Source: Lunularia cruciata (taxonomy: Eukaryota; Streptophyta; Marchantiopsida; Lunulariales; Lunulariaceae). From it: a stretch of 64,000 nucleotides of DNA. The position numbers and the translations under genes were made by a program. The notes under the pieces were generated by a model. That model made no database searches, was not told the origin of the DNA, and was given only the letters and a program-made list of their open reading frames with translations. The stretch is taken from contig OX419762.1 of NCBI GenBank assembly GCA_948567375.1, forward strand, positions 11,848,001 through 11,912,000, given 5' to 3'. This document shows, piece after piece, positions 21,470 to 33,000 of the stretch (position 1 is its first letter; the number at the start of each line of letters is the position of its first letter).

Positions 21470-23253
21470 AAAATGGTTAACGCTCATGTGTCGTCGTTAC
21501 TGTCTGAACTCGATGACAGAAAGCTATTTTAGCACATCGTAGGCCCTGTAGATCAGATTAGGCAGGCCTTTGACTACTCGACTACCAAGCTACATCTAGT
21601 AGGCTTGAGAGTCAAGGTGTCAAAGTGTAGGGCATGGTCCCCTTTAGGTATCCCTCCCCACCTTGAGCTTCCAGAGGGGTGTATCACATCCACAGATGGA
21701 CTTCGTGTTCTTGGAGTGCCAGTAGGATCGGAGTATTTTGTCACACGCTTCTTGGACGTTGCCCTTGCAGAGGATGTTCTCCATGTGGATGACCTTCCAT
21801 TACTAGGAGATCCGTAGGTGGCATTTGGTATACTCTCTTCCAGTATTGCTTGTCGACCATCCTACCTCATCCATACAGTTCCTCCCTCACCGTCCTTCCT
21901 ATCACGTCTGAGAGCATTTGATAGGAGGATTATGGGAGTCTTTGGTCCAGGGACTTTTGAGTGTGTGACAGGGGATTTGGCACGTAGACAGACGGCTCTA
22001 CCAATCTCATGTGGTGGGGTTGGCTTGCTTTTTATGGAGGAGATGGCACCTATAGCGTTTTTGGGTAGTTGGGCTCTCTCGGCACCCCTACTTGCCTCTC
22101 GTTTTGTGGTTGCTGATAGGCCGGTTTTGGAGACTTATGTGACAGAGGTGGAGGGAGGACCTTTTTCTCTCCATGCATTATTGCGGCAGACGAGAGATAG
22201 TCTATCCCCACGAGCACGAGAGGGTTTTCCATCGTTTGCTTCACTATCGACAGATTGGACTAGAGGTCTACAGTCCTCCTTGATGGAGCGACAGTGTGAG
22301 CATACGCTACATTCTTTCTTAGTTGACTCGTCCATTCCTCAGGCTACTAGAGCACGTCTACGCTCTTGCTCCGGCAAGGGTGCAGGCTTGTGGATCCTAG
22401 CTCGACCATGCATTAGGGCTTTCCAACTCGCACCGGCTACTTTCTCTACAGCGATTAGGTTTTGCCTAGGTTTGGTCCACCCATCTGCATCTTCACTACT
22501 CACTTGTGAGTGTGGTTCCACACTAGATGCAACGGCGGTCCACATGACACAGTGTCCTTTTGGAGGACAGAGGATAGCTACACAGGATGCCATTAGAGAC
22601 ATAGTGTTTGCTATGGCACGAGAGAGTGGATACTTAGCTTGGAGAGAGCGTTCATATGCGTTGCAGACGACACGTGTCAGGGCAGACTTATACTTGGTCT
22701 GAGATGATCAGGTGATAGTAGCGGATGTCGTGGTCACGGACCCTATGCGGGATACAGTTTCGGAGGGAGTGATTACCCATCCCCTTGGATGGGCGGTGAG
22801 TGCAGCAGCAGGTCGCAAGGTCTCCAAGTATAGGGGCATGCAGCGAGGTCACCTCTTTGTTCCTCTAGCCTTGGAGTTATATGGAGCGATGGACACGGCA
22901 TTTGACACATTTGTCAAGGAGTGCGCGAGAGCTTATCATGTTAGGCGTCAGGGGTACCACTCTCACTCTCATACTTTGTAGCTTACTTTAGACAGCGTGT
23001 GTCCATTGCTCTACAAGGGCAGTGGCTGGTGCAATCCATAGGAGAGCAATCACATTAGATGATGTTTCTTCGGATGCTCCAGTTGTGTGTAGACGGTACG
23101 ACTTGCATAGCTCGGATATCTTAGGTGCGGTAGGGCAGATTTCTCATACAGACTCTATTGGGGCTTAGCCCCATGTTACCTATTTTGTCTCTCCCTTGTC
23201 CGGCTTGATGGGGTATTCCCATCCTTCATTTGTCCTACGCGGTCGCCTTTTTT
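21470..23253 (+). pseudogene. non-LTR retrotransposon (LINE), 5'-truncated ORF2 with 3' tail
   Basis: The frame enters in the late reverse transcriptase region (HIVGPVDQIRQAFDY, about 21534). It passes the thumb (GLRVKVSKCRAWSPLG; DGLRVLGVPVGSEYFVTRFL; VAFGILSSSIACRPSYL), then a long C-terminal part with a Cys/His-like end (CECGSTLDATAVHMTQC, about 22510) and DVVVTDPMRDTVSEG (about 22725). It ends RYDLHSSDILGAVGQ ... DSIGA, with stop TAG at 23166-23168. Breaks: TAG at 21815-21817, TGA near 22700, and a frameshift around 22,980-23,030. The catalytic half of the RT is missing, so this copy is dead. The 3' untranslated tail is only about 85 nt, holds two hairpins and ends in CGCGGTCGCC plus a T-run. 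Confidence 0.85.
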
Positions 23254-23257
23254 CTTT

Positions 23258-24300
23258 CTTTAAAAGCTATTTTCATAAACTAAATCCTGTTGAACATCGA
23301 TAATCAAACCTAAGCTTTAAGGGATTGTATAATCATTCGTTGGAATATCCATATCAATTACGATCTTTTAAGTACGCACGTGGAATTGATTATCAAGCAC
23401 ATTCCGAAATGGACGTGCAACGATCGATAGAAACTTTATCGTAGAATTCGAGAAAGCTAAAACTTTTTAAGTTTAAGAAAAAGAAAAAGGAAATTCTTTA
23501 CACTTTGCAAGTCGGATTTTCACTTCAATTTTCACTTCGGTTTTTGGACTCTTTCACCGTCGCAATTGGCGCGTGATCGCAATTCAGCACTTCAACACCA
23601 TTAGAGGTGGTACTTTACACTAAAATTATCCACTGAATTGAGAGAAATATGAATCCGATGATTTATTTAAGGTAAAAATCACTCTAGTAAAAAATGCATT
23701 CCAAATAACCTGTTAGCAAAGGAGAAACGGTCACAAAAATTTAATAAAGTCTAAGGTAACTTAAACTTTTGATTATTAAAATATAATATTGTCTTAAATG
23801 GCAAATAATTTTAATAAAAAGTGTCATCATCCTAATTGCCTACTCTAGCAAGTTATATATTTCTGAAAACCTTGATTTCTATCATTTTATCTTCTACCAC
23901 CACTTCCTCAATTCAGCCGCCTCTTCAAGAGACAGTTTTTGGATAGAATGTGGTGCCGTGAAAGCAGAAAACTGCACAAAGTGAAACGAACTTGAAATGA
24001 CCACAGTATAATCACTACTTCGTACCAGCAGGTTGTCGACCCACATGATGACGCAACCATAGTTCCAAAGGAACCATGGCTGGATCCTCACCATGGTAAC
24101 AGTATGGTGACGTCATTGGTGACCATCGTAACAGTACCCATGGTTACTGGAACCAACTCGCCCAGCGCTCAAATTGGGAAACCAAGGGGCTTACAGAGTT
24201 TTATATCACAGAGCTCTTCCCTCTGCTACTGGTAACATAATGCTCACATTTGTGTTTAGAACCTACAGTAGTAGCAAAGGGATAATATCCGTAATGCTGG
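23258..24300. other. no gene recognised
   Basis: AT-rich sequence. Between 24,050 and 24,150 several ACCATGG / TAACAGTA blocks recur in both orientations and could fold, but I cannot assign them. Confidence 0.5.
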
Positions 24301-24879
24301 ATGGAGGTTAAAATCAGAGATCCACCAAATAAAATGAGGGGAAATAGTGCAAGCTCTGGCTATTCTTCTCTTTTTACCACGCTCTTTTCTTTAAAGTCTT
24401 TCACTCTGCAAAAGTATTTACAGAAGTCTTCTCGGAATACTTCTTGCATTAATAAAAAAAGTATATACTTTGTAGAAACTCAAGCAAAAACAATTCATGA
24501 TGTAAATGCTATGCAGTTGATGAGATCGGGAGGTTACTTGATGGATTTCCTTAGACTCTCCGTAAATTGTTGTGATATCTTTTCATTTGGTACAGGATCT
24601 TCGTGTTGTGAGACTTTGTCAAAAGTTTCATTTCATTCACAACATTATTGGGTGGGAAGTCATACTAATTATATTTTCTCTTTTTATATTCAGCACATAA
24701 GTAATAACGACATGCAAATCATTTTTCAAGGTCAGTTAGAAAACACCGATAGAGTCATGGATTTTCGACTACCAACGTTTGTCTCATATGATATTCCTCC
24801 AATCTTTGCAAATAAAAAAGAAAATTTTACTATAGTTGCACATATAGTGACATCCGACATGTCGCATCAATCCATTTGA
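24301..24879 (+). CDS. hypothetical protein, 192 residues, unrecognised
   Basis: An uninterrupted ATG-to-TGA frame of 192 codons, one of the longest host-like frames in the window. It is rich in Ser and aromatics, with HYWVGSHTNYIFSFYI and VMDFRLPTFVSYDIPPIF as the most distinctive parts. I see no signal peptide or known motif. The 3' half (24557-24850) is duplicated at 25,322-25,612, where the frame is broken. This suggests part of a repeat, or a gene fragment duplicated with its flank. It may be a retained piece of a longer mobile-element or host gene; function unknown. Confidence 0.3.
   Translation: MEVKIRDPPNKMRGNSASSGYSSLFTTLFSLKSFTLQKYLQKSSRNTSCINKKSIYFVETQAKTIHDVNAMQLMRSGGYLMDFLRLSVNCCDIFSFGTGSSCCETLSKVSFHSQHYWVGSHTNYIFSFYIQHISNNDMQIIFQGQLENTDRVMDFRLPTFVSYDIPPIFANKKENFTIVAHIVTSDMSHQSI
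24557..24850 (+). repeat. direct repeat, copy 1 of about 290 bp
   Basis: Shares TTGGTACAGGATCTTC, TTTCATTTCATTCA, AATAACGACATGCAAATC and CGACTACCAACGTTTGTCTC with copy 2, at high identity. Confidence 0.85.
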
Positions 24880-25321
24880 AAAGTTTTTTCTCAAGGTCAA
24901 GAAACATTGTCGGGGATATGAGTAATGTAGACTCTTGAGTGGTTTGATCAACTTTCTGTGCTTGTTCAAGAATCTCATCTTTGTTTAACTTCAACTCCGA
25001 ATGACTTTCTCATCAACACCGTACTACCGAGCAGTGCATCGCATTCATTGTGGTTTCCATTGCTCCGATCAAGTGATAATTTCCATTCTTTGACTATCAT
25101 TCAGGCCTTGACTCTCTACTTTGCTTTTTGCTATCACATTGGGTGCTCATATTTCCAAATGGAACTTGCATGTAATTTTATTACACAATTTTAAACAGAT
25201 TGTAAAAATTGCGCAACTACACTTTTCCTGAATTTGACATGTTTTATCTGGTTACCACGGGCTTCACTTGCTAAGTCCGCATCTCAATTAAGATCATAAT
25301 GCGGACTTAAGCGAGTGTATA

Positions 25322-25612
25322 CTGTAAATTGTTGTGACATCTTTTCATTTGGTACAGGATCTTCATGCCTCGAGACTTTGTCAAAAGTTTCATTTCATTC
25401 ATAACATTATTGGGTGGGAAATCAGACTAAATTAGATTTTCTCTTTTTATGTTTGAGCACAGAAGTAATAACGACATGCAAATCATTTTCAAGGTCAGTG
25501 AGGAAACACCGATAGAGTCATGGATTTTCGACTACCAACGTTTGTCTCGTATGATATTCCTCCAATCTTTGCGAATGTAAAATAAATTTTTACTATAGTT
25601 GCTCACTCACTG
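25322..25612 (+). repeat. direct repeat, copy 2 of about 290 bp
   Basis: Copy of 24557-24850 displaced by about 765 bp. Small indels (for example in the ATTTTCTC...GCACA part) break the reading frame present in copy 1. Confidence 0.85.
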
Positions 25613-25637
25613 CGCATCCTCGAAGCTGAGAGCTACA

Positions 25638-26248
25638 TAACAGGGGGTTTCAATAATCACTTTATGAATACCCGTAAGGAAATTTAAGGGGAAGTTAAGC
25701 TTAAAATTCCCGTAACGGTACAGGATTCAATGGGTCAGTAAAAATCATGATTCGTAAAAATTTACGGGTTATGATTTAGTTTACTCCTTAAAAGTCTATG
25801 AAAGTATTAACTAAAGATTTCTCGTGTCTACGTGTATCATTGGCATCTCTTTTTCCCCTGTCAGGCACAGATTTCGTATCGAATTTTCAGATGATCCATT
25901 TAATCCTCTCTGGAATCTAGATTGTAATATTAAATAAATAATTTTGATAACTGAATGCTCCTGAGGCTTTCATCACCCGTAAATAATTTACGGGTGATGG
26001 GGTGAATTTTAAGGGGGAAAATCAACATCACCCTTAAATATCCGTAGTTTCTATATTGAAACCCCTTAACGATCCATTTAATCCTCTCTGGAATCTAGAT
26101 TGTAATATTAAATAAATAATTTTGATAACTGAATGCTCCTGAGACTTTCATCACCCGTGAATAATTTACGGGTGATGGGGGGAATTTTAAGGGGGAAAAT
26201 CAACATCACCCTTAAATATCCGTGGTTTCTATATTGAAACCCCTTAAC
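25638..26248. mobile_element. MITE with TIR and 4-bp TSD; right half tandemly duplicated
   Basis: Left end AGGGGGTTTCAATA (25642) and right end TATTGAAACCCCT (to 26244) form terminal inverted repeats. TAAC flanks both sides (25638-25641, 26245-26248), compatible with a TAA-type Harbinger/Tourist target. The inside is non-coding and has many inverted CCCGTAA / TTACGGG blocks. Units 25893-26070 and 26071-26248 are 178 bp each and nearly identical, so the right terminus is present twice. Confidence 0.75.
25893..26248. repeat. 178-bp tandem duplication
   Basis: Each unit starts GATCCATTTAATCCTCTC and ends CCCCTTAAC; only a few bases differ. Each carries a strong hairpin CACCCGTAAAT/ATTTACGGGTG (one arm base changed in unit 2). 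The junction has 2-bp GA microhomology with the flank. Confidence 0.9.
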
Positions 26249-26767
26249 GACAAAAAGACCAAAAACTCTTCAACTTGTATAGGGTACGTACCACGTCATG
26301 AATATTTCATAGAAACATAAAAATCACTTTTGGTACCCACGAACATCTTCACATGTGAGGCATACTATTTCTACTCCAACAGCTTCTTTTGGTGCTCATG
26401 ATGTCAAGTGGCGATCTGGACTCCACCTAATTCTAGACTTAATTCTAGAACCATATTATCTCGCAGCGAGAAGTGATAGTGTAAATGAGATATTCAAATC
26501 ATTCGAGTCTTCTTCTATTGTTCTTTAGTCAGACAAACGATTACACAATGCATATCCGCTCTCCACACCATAAATTTAAGGAAAGTGTCCAGACAATATG
26601 GGAGAACCGAGATGTGAACTATCTACTTTGCACATTAAGGCCTCAACTGCAATATGGATATGGCATTCCAGAGCAAAAGACCATTATCCAACTATCTCTT
26701 GATGCCTCTTTTATTTGAAAGCAGCCATAAAGTACTATCTACATGTGAAGATTGCTACTATGCTGAC

Positions 26768-26799
26768 TCATTACTGACTTCTTTAAAAGTCAGTAATGA
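26768..26799. repeat. 13-bp perfect inverted repeat, 6-nt loop
   Basis: TCATTACTGACTT (26768-26780) and AAGTCAGTAATGA (26787-26799). No coding context. It would form a compact hairpin. Confidence 0.85.
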
Positions 26800-26859
26800 T
26801 GGCCCCTTTTATGTGCAGTATTGTTCGATATGTCGAACAACTATAGAATAGTCGTTATG

Positions 26860-27790
26860 GTATGAAAGTGCTCCTCTATAAGTTCCTTTCAAAAATTCAA
26901 TAAATAGCTGAAATGGCAGATTAACAATATCAAACTATACAAAACACTACACTGCAATAGCAGGTGCAGGATCTGAAAGGGGAAAGAATTACCTTTCCGC
27001 GTTTCTTATCTAACCACTTTTTGTCTTCGTTTCCTGATGCTAAAGGGAGAAGAAGTCGAGAAACAGAAGGAGAAAAATGTTAGAAAGGCGCTTACTTTTG
27101 AGGAAGTTGGCTGACAGTCTACGTCGCCATGTCTTTTTATATACAAAAAGTTATTTCTTATGGACCCAAAGTCTGGAATTTAAAGTTTTAGTTTAACTCT
27201 CGTCAGATGCAAAGTTTTCTCGTCTCTGTTTCGGTCAAGGCAATGTTCCAATCTACTTAGGTTTGTCCTAAGTATGATCGTATATGATCGTTTCTATGTG
27301 CAGTATAGAATTGTTTATTTGTATATATATAGACTGGTGGTTCATTTGAATCTACTTAATATGACATCGTTGTTAAAGCAGCGAATTGCGACTATGGTCT
27401 TGAATGTCTTCTTAATCGTACAATATGCGTTTGTAGCAATGTATTCCATTTTTGTCGTACCTCGTTTCTCACTAACGAGCACTAACATTAACACAAAAAT
27501 GAAAATTTCAGTTCGAAGTAAACCCTGAGAATGTTTATCCAAATGGTAGATGACTGTCAAAAATTTATCGTAGTCCCTTCAGTCCACGACATTTGTCAGC
27601 GCTGAGTGACTGGCAAGATTATGGCACTGACCACAAATACCACCAACAGTTTCTAAGTGAATAGAAAAGGAAAAATTGTTGTTTCAGAAGATGCCAGTAT
27701 TAGCATCAAGATATCTTTTAAATAAAGGTTGAGTTAGCAAAATATGTTATTTACATAGCTCAAATGAAATAGGTGATGTAGACAGATCTG
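26860..27790. other. no gene recognised
   Basis: Short frames only. A phenylalanine/isoleucine-rich 84-codon frame at 27,274 has no support. Confidence 0.5.
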
Positions 27791-27794
27791 TCAT

Positions 27795-27872
27795 ATCGAT
27801 ACTATTGGGGGCGAACCCAATATTACCTCGTGTTCTATCCTTGTATGGCTTACTGGGTCTTCCACTCTCTCA
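27795..27872 (+). mobile_element. diverged LINE 3'-tail-like fragment
   Basis: ACTATTGGG...CCCAATATTACCTC, TTGTATGGCTTACTGGGTCTTCCA follows the layout of the LINE tail. The first hairpin is kept with other bases (TATTGGG paired with CCCAATA). Confidence 0.5.
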
Positions 27873-28339
27873 TCAAGAAAGATACGATTACACTCTGACA
27901 TGATGTGATACAAGAGCTCTCAAGGCACCAAAAGACTTTCCATCTTTTACTGTCAGACTATCGACTTTCCGTTCTTTTCACACTAACAAGAGGAAGACTC
28001 TTGTCAAGCTTTTAGAGACTTGTTCATCATTGCCCGTGCTTCTCCGGACCGGACTGGGTTATTCTATTGGAGATATTTTCTCATAGATCGGGCTTCTGAT
28101 CTGCGATACTCTCAAATATTCACGTATAGTTGTCTGCCACTGTCCCTTACAGCGAGTCCACTCAAACTACCAGTATGATTCCGCCACAACCCTGAAGTCT
28201 TATGAGAGCCAAACACAAAATGGGGTTCTCGCGAACCTTCGTGGCTTAAGGCGGTTCTATATCATGATTTGTGTTCGAAATTCCCTGGAAGACGAGAGAG
28301 GCTAGCTACCTTACGAAACACCGAAGGAGAGGAAACCCC

Positions 28340-28687
28340 CTAGTCACATTGTCTTGCCAGGATATCCCAGACGTCAAGGGCCACATCCCTCTGCCACGAG
28401 AGTTACAAAAGGCAGGTTAGAATAACAAAGGGGTGGAAGGAGGTGTTGGTGACTCTTAAAACGTGATGACTTCAAAGGCGAAGTGAAAGCCTTACCTGAG
28501 GAGATCCTGAAAAGACTGCCATCTGATAGTTATGCTTCTTACTGTAAGGCCGGCCAAATCCCGGTTTCTGATGGCGGATAAATAACAGACGAGAAGAATT
28601 CGAAGTCAGGAAGTAGAATCGACGAACCGTCCCATTCGGCTCTACGAACTGTATCCGACCAGAGGATTGCCACGGACTACTCGCCAT
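28340..28687 (-). CDS. candidate small two-exon gene, 80 residues
   Basis: An ATG at 28687 opens 64 codons (MASSPWQSSGRIQFVEPNGT ... MAVFSGSPQ) ending exactly at a CAG|GTAAGG donor (28496/28495). A GT-AG intron of 105 bp, the same size as several kinesin introns here, leads to an acceptor GTGGCAG and a second exon, RDVALDVWDILARQCD and TAG (28390-28340), in phase. The product would be small, basic and soluble, with no motif I can name. The plus strand is also partly open across this stretch, so chance is possible. It lies downstream of the kinesin gene on the same strand inside a GC-richer island, typical of genic DNA in this window. Confidence 0.35.
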
Positions 28688-28689
28688 AA

Positions 28690-29254
28690 CTCGAGCTCCA
28701 GTTTAGGTACATGGTAGACTCCCTTTCTTGTCAAATCTCAGACTGGTTTCTTAACAATTAATAGATTACAAGAGCGTGAACTGCAGCGAGTTCGGTGGCA
28801 TGACAGTTCAAAACGCTGCTGTCACAATGCCTCGTACTAGATATCAAGTGACATGGCAGAAGGCCAATGGGCTTAGGAGTCAATGTTTGACGCTAGCTCG
28901 TACCTGGTAACATTCCTTTGAATCACCAACCTTCAAAGAGTGATTCAATAGGCATCAATTTCAATCGTACAGATCCTTCCTGGGTCTGCGTTGTGGGGCC
29001 AGATTTCACTATTACTCTCTACAGCCGATCTTTCTAGCTGAGCGCTTCAACCATCACGTTATTGATGGACTAAGGCCCAACGGATTTACTTACAAATGAT
29101 CGGTAACCGTCGACTACTGCTAAGCAGTTTGTATTCTAGACTTCAATTCAGTGACAGACCTGAACTGGGGCGACGAGCTAATCCGCGACCCACGTATGGT
29201 TTGACAGCCCAGTAGGGCTGCTACAAATCACTTTACTAGGGATAACCTCAGATC
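28690..29254. other. GC-richer island, no gene assigned
   Basis: Composition is closer to the kinesin exons than to the AT-rich background, but no consistent frame on either strand exceeds about 60 codons. It may hold untranslated exons or a decayed element. Confidence 0.4.
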
Positions 29255-29391
29255 TCATTGTCCTATTCTGAAATCTTTCATCCGTTTGCATGCCAAATCT
29301 ATTGAGCTCGCTTGAGACCTGCACTCAGAATCATTCTCCTCATAATAATCACCTTCCGGCAATGACCCCTCACCATAAGACCCGTTCTTCC
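29255..29391 (-). other. candidate terminal exon (44 codons), maybe alternative kinesin end
   Basis: An acceptor GATTTGCAG precedes a minus-strand frame KNGSYGEGSLPEGDYYEEN ... CKRMKDFRIGQ ending in TGA. It needs an upstream exon ending with one extra base. Kinesin exon 16 contains a possible donor ATAG|GTGTAC after 30154 with exactly that phase. Joining there would replace the last 20 residues of the kinesin by an acidic tail. This is inference from phase only. Confidence 0.3.
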
Positions 29392-30091
29392 CTGCAAATC
29401 ACATTGATGTCAGTGTTACCTCACAAGCAGAAACAAAGGCACGTAAGTAGAAGGTGAGTCATGTGTCTGCCAACCCGGCCTGTCAACCCCACCTCAGTCA
29501 TGGTCAAGGAGCCTGGGTGGGAGACTCAACGGGACTTGAGAGATTGGATCCCGACCACCGAATGCGAGATGTAACATAAGAACCTTCATTTATCTTGCAC
29601 AAGACCAGGCCTTGAAGAAGAGAACTACATTGTAAATTCGGTCACTAATTACATGGTATGGCTGTTAACTATCTTACGAAGGCCAAGCATAAACGTTTGT
29701 CAGAGACCAGGTGGTCTCCTTGGTATGCAATAATTGCTACGAAGAGAATGTGAAACGGCCTTGGCTTAACTACACTCAAGCCTTCCTTCCCAACAGGTAA
29801 ACTAATGGCTGAAGTTTCAGGAGATATATGCATGGGCCACATGTAGAACTTGGAAGTATCAGGAAGTTCTTCTTATCTGCTCGAAGTTCATGAATTATGC
29901 TACAACCAACCAAGATATGGGTGAATAAATCCACAATCCTCCCACATGGTTAAGTGGGTGATGGTTGGAAATACTGGAAGGTCTACCAGCGGCAACTTCA
30001 ACCTAAAAGGCCGCAGCCCAGTTTACATCTACGTATTTAGTGGGAGCATGAAAGATATCCAGAAAACAAGAGCTAGTTCCGAAAAGCAAGC
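29392..30091. other. region downstream of the kinesin stop
   Basis: Probably holds the kinesin 3' untranslated region on the minus strand. I see no clear AATAAA-type signal on that strand close to the stop and no other gene. Confidence 0.4.
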
Positions 30092-33000
30092 TCAGCTCGT
30101 ACTTAGCCGCGACTCCGAATTGCGGCTCCCCAGCGTCTGACGTCGGGGTACACCTATTTCGCATGCGTTGACCTTCGCAGCGAAACGCAAAGAGCACAAT
30201 GACTCGCTAAGCGACTTGCAATCCGGCGATATGTTCACGAACATGAGCGTTTTGGAATCTCCTCCCAGGCATGGCTGTTGAGGAAGCACCCATATGTTAG
30301 TAGGAGATGGGAACCGATTGCAAATTTCCATGCTACGGTAGTATAAAAGCGATATTTGAGCATGAGACAATGCATCGCAACGAACTTTGTTCGTACTGAG
30401 CTGATGGATGGTACTCACCTGAAGAAGATACGTCAGTTTCGAATTTCGGTAGGGAATATGTTGCTCCTTGTTGCCAATGGCGAGAATGACATCTCCCAAA
30501 CTGGACAAACTTTTGTTGATAGCCTGAGGGGAAACAACGACAAATGTGGTGAATATCTCATACATATTGGAAAAGGAAATATAGAACGCGTTGAAGTAAC
30601 CCGGTTCAATACCCACCTCTGACCGTAGTACATGTCTCGTAGAATCAGGTACATACGCCAAAATAAACAAGTAATCAACACATAACTCTTGAATGTTCCA
30701 TTTGACCGTAGGTCAGGAGGGAGCTCGTGTGCACCTGGGTTTCCTTCAGGCGATCACCAGTCGAGCAACTGCGGGAAAGTCGCTCACTGCCAGCTAAATC
30801 AATGAGATTTAGCACTCCATGCACTTGTTGCTCCGTGCTCTATCACCATCAAGTTACCATTGTGTTTGTCAGTTACTATCCACATTTGCTACGTCCTGAA
30901 CTAAACTTTACAGGCGGCCAAAGAAGCAGAGCATCTACAAGGGTAGTCTCGGGCGCTTGCCTCATTGACACCAGAAATTCGCAGAGTGAAAACACAGTGG
31001 CTCCGAGACGACTGTTCATTCATTGCCGTCTTGCCCACGGATCTGGAGGAAAAATCCAACATGTCGAATATGTATGGCGCATCAGCTTGACAAAAGAAAT
31101 CAAGAAGAGAACGAAACATTTTGTAGTAAATGCAATCTGGAAGTTACCTGCTCTGGGCGGCTCGTTGCAAGAGAGATGCAACCTCCTTCCAGTTGCTAAC
31201 ATCTACTAAAGTAAGGTCGGACACGATGGTGTTTCCGTTAAGATCGTGTTTCACGATGTGCTGCTTTGCTGAGTTGCCGTTCTCACTGCCATTACTTGTA
31301 CCAGGGCGAACTAACAAGTCCCTAATAGCTTCATTGTAAATCTCAAGCATGGATGCCTGCAGTTGATAGAAAACTTGAAATCAGATCAATGCAGAGGACC
31401 CCTACGCAGAAGTGAAATCTGACTGTAGGAAAGATCAAATCAAAATGGGTCACATCATAAAGGTACTCTGCATTTGTTCTTGATCGTTACCTGCATCCGG
31501 AAGCTCCAACCTGTAGAGCTTAGGGCTTGGCTCGTCTTAAATATTTGCTCTAAAGATCGAGGGATAACACCTTTTTGATCAGGACGATCTTGATTTCCCA
31601 GCATTGTATGCGTCTTCCCAGAACCTGTCTGTCCGTAAGCAAATATGCATACCTGCAAAGCCATCCACTTTCTGCATTAAGTACTCGAGACATAGTCACT
31701 TTCCCGGTGTTCGTAATTTCTGCTAACCTTATCACTGAAATCAATCCACTTGATTACCTTGTATCCATCAAGTGCACTCTGGACAAGTTGAGATATCTCC
31801 ACAAAGACATCCTCTTGCATCACCTCTGGTCCGAATACTTTGTCAAAAGTAAAGGTGTGCTTCTGCCCTGTAGACAGTTACGAATTGTGAATCAGAAGAT
31901 TTGGTACTTTTGAATGAGAGCATGACACTCGCTCGTCTATCAACGAACAGGTATCATGAACTGCGGTAGAAATCCATTAGGACAGAAATACATAAACATT
32001 TGGGTATTGAACAGCATACAACCTTGAGATTGAACGAGCTCAATTCCCCTGCCCATAAGCTCTGTTGAGTTAGGATATTGTATAATAGGCTCTGTACCAC
32101 CGTTATCATCCTCATCGGGCATCAGAGGCCGCACCCTACAGAACACTCGGACATTCCCTTTGAGTTCCTGTAACGAGCTCAGACTGAAAGAGTTAGTCAT
32201 GGAAGACTAATCGAAGCAAATTTGTCCCGACTCTTGTCCAACTCAATCAGAACTTTGATTTGAAAAGAAACGTACCAATATAGTGTTGTGGAGCTTCCTC
32301 CTAACGAGCTCCCCTTCGTGAAGTCTACTCTCCGCTTCTACAAGCTTCTGCTGAACATCCTCCAGTTTGCCTTTGTACTCGTCCCCTCTTGACTCGTTTT
32401 CTGCTATCCGTGCTTCTGCCATCTGAAAACCCGAAAAACATATTTGTAAATTATGCATGATTTACGGCCCGAAGAAAGAGAAAATTATGGTTGCGCACCG
32501 ACAACGGGGTGCGAGAACTTTAGTTTCGTGCAAAACTTACCCTGAGTTTCTGATGTGCGAACTCCAGCTGCTGCCGCAAGGCTTTCATGGCTTCAGCCTG
32601 CGAAGTATAACCTTCCTGCTAGCAGAAAAGCGTAAAGAGAACACCACAGTTCTTAACGGTTCATCAAATTGACGAGGCTAGCGATGAGCAAGAACAGCAG
32701 AGCCGCGAATGCTCTCAAAGCTAGTCTCTAGGTTCACAATTATCATCAATTCTTGCATTCAATTTATCAGTCGGTGAAGGCTGCGTTTTTACCTCCAGGG
32801 CAACGGCCTTGTTGCTGAGCTGTTCAAGTTCAGCTGCAGATTTTCCAGTGCATTCTTTGTACCGCATGTTCTCGTCCATGAGAGTTTGGATCTGAGTCGC
32901 CCTCTGTTCCCTGTCGTCTGTGATGCGTTGCAGTTCCGAGCGTATCCTTTCTGCTTCTTCTTTTAGCTCCTTATTTTGCTTCAGTCTTTCTAGCATTGTG

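Noticed and set aside
22050..22602. Minus-strand frames of 64-87 codons
   Set aside because: Antisense shadows of the LINE ORF2.
30356..31209. Plus-strand frames of 88 and 160 codons
   Set aside because: Antisense to kinesin motor exons and introns.
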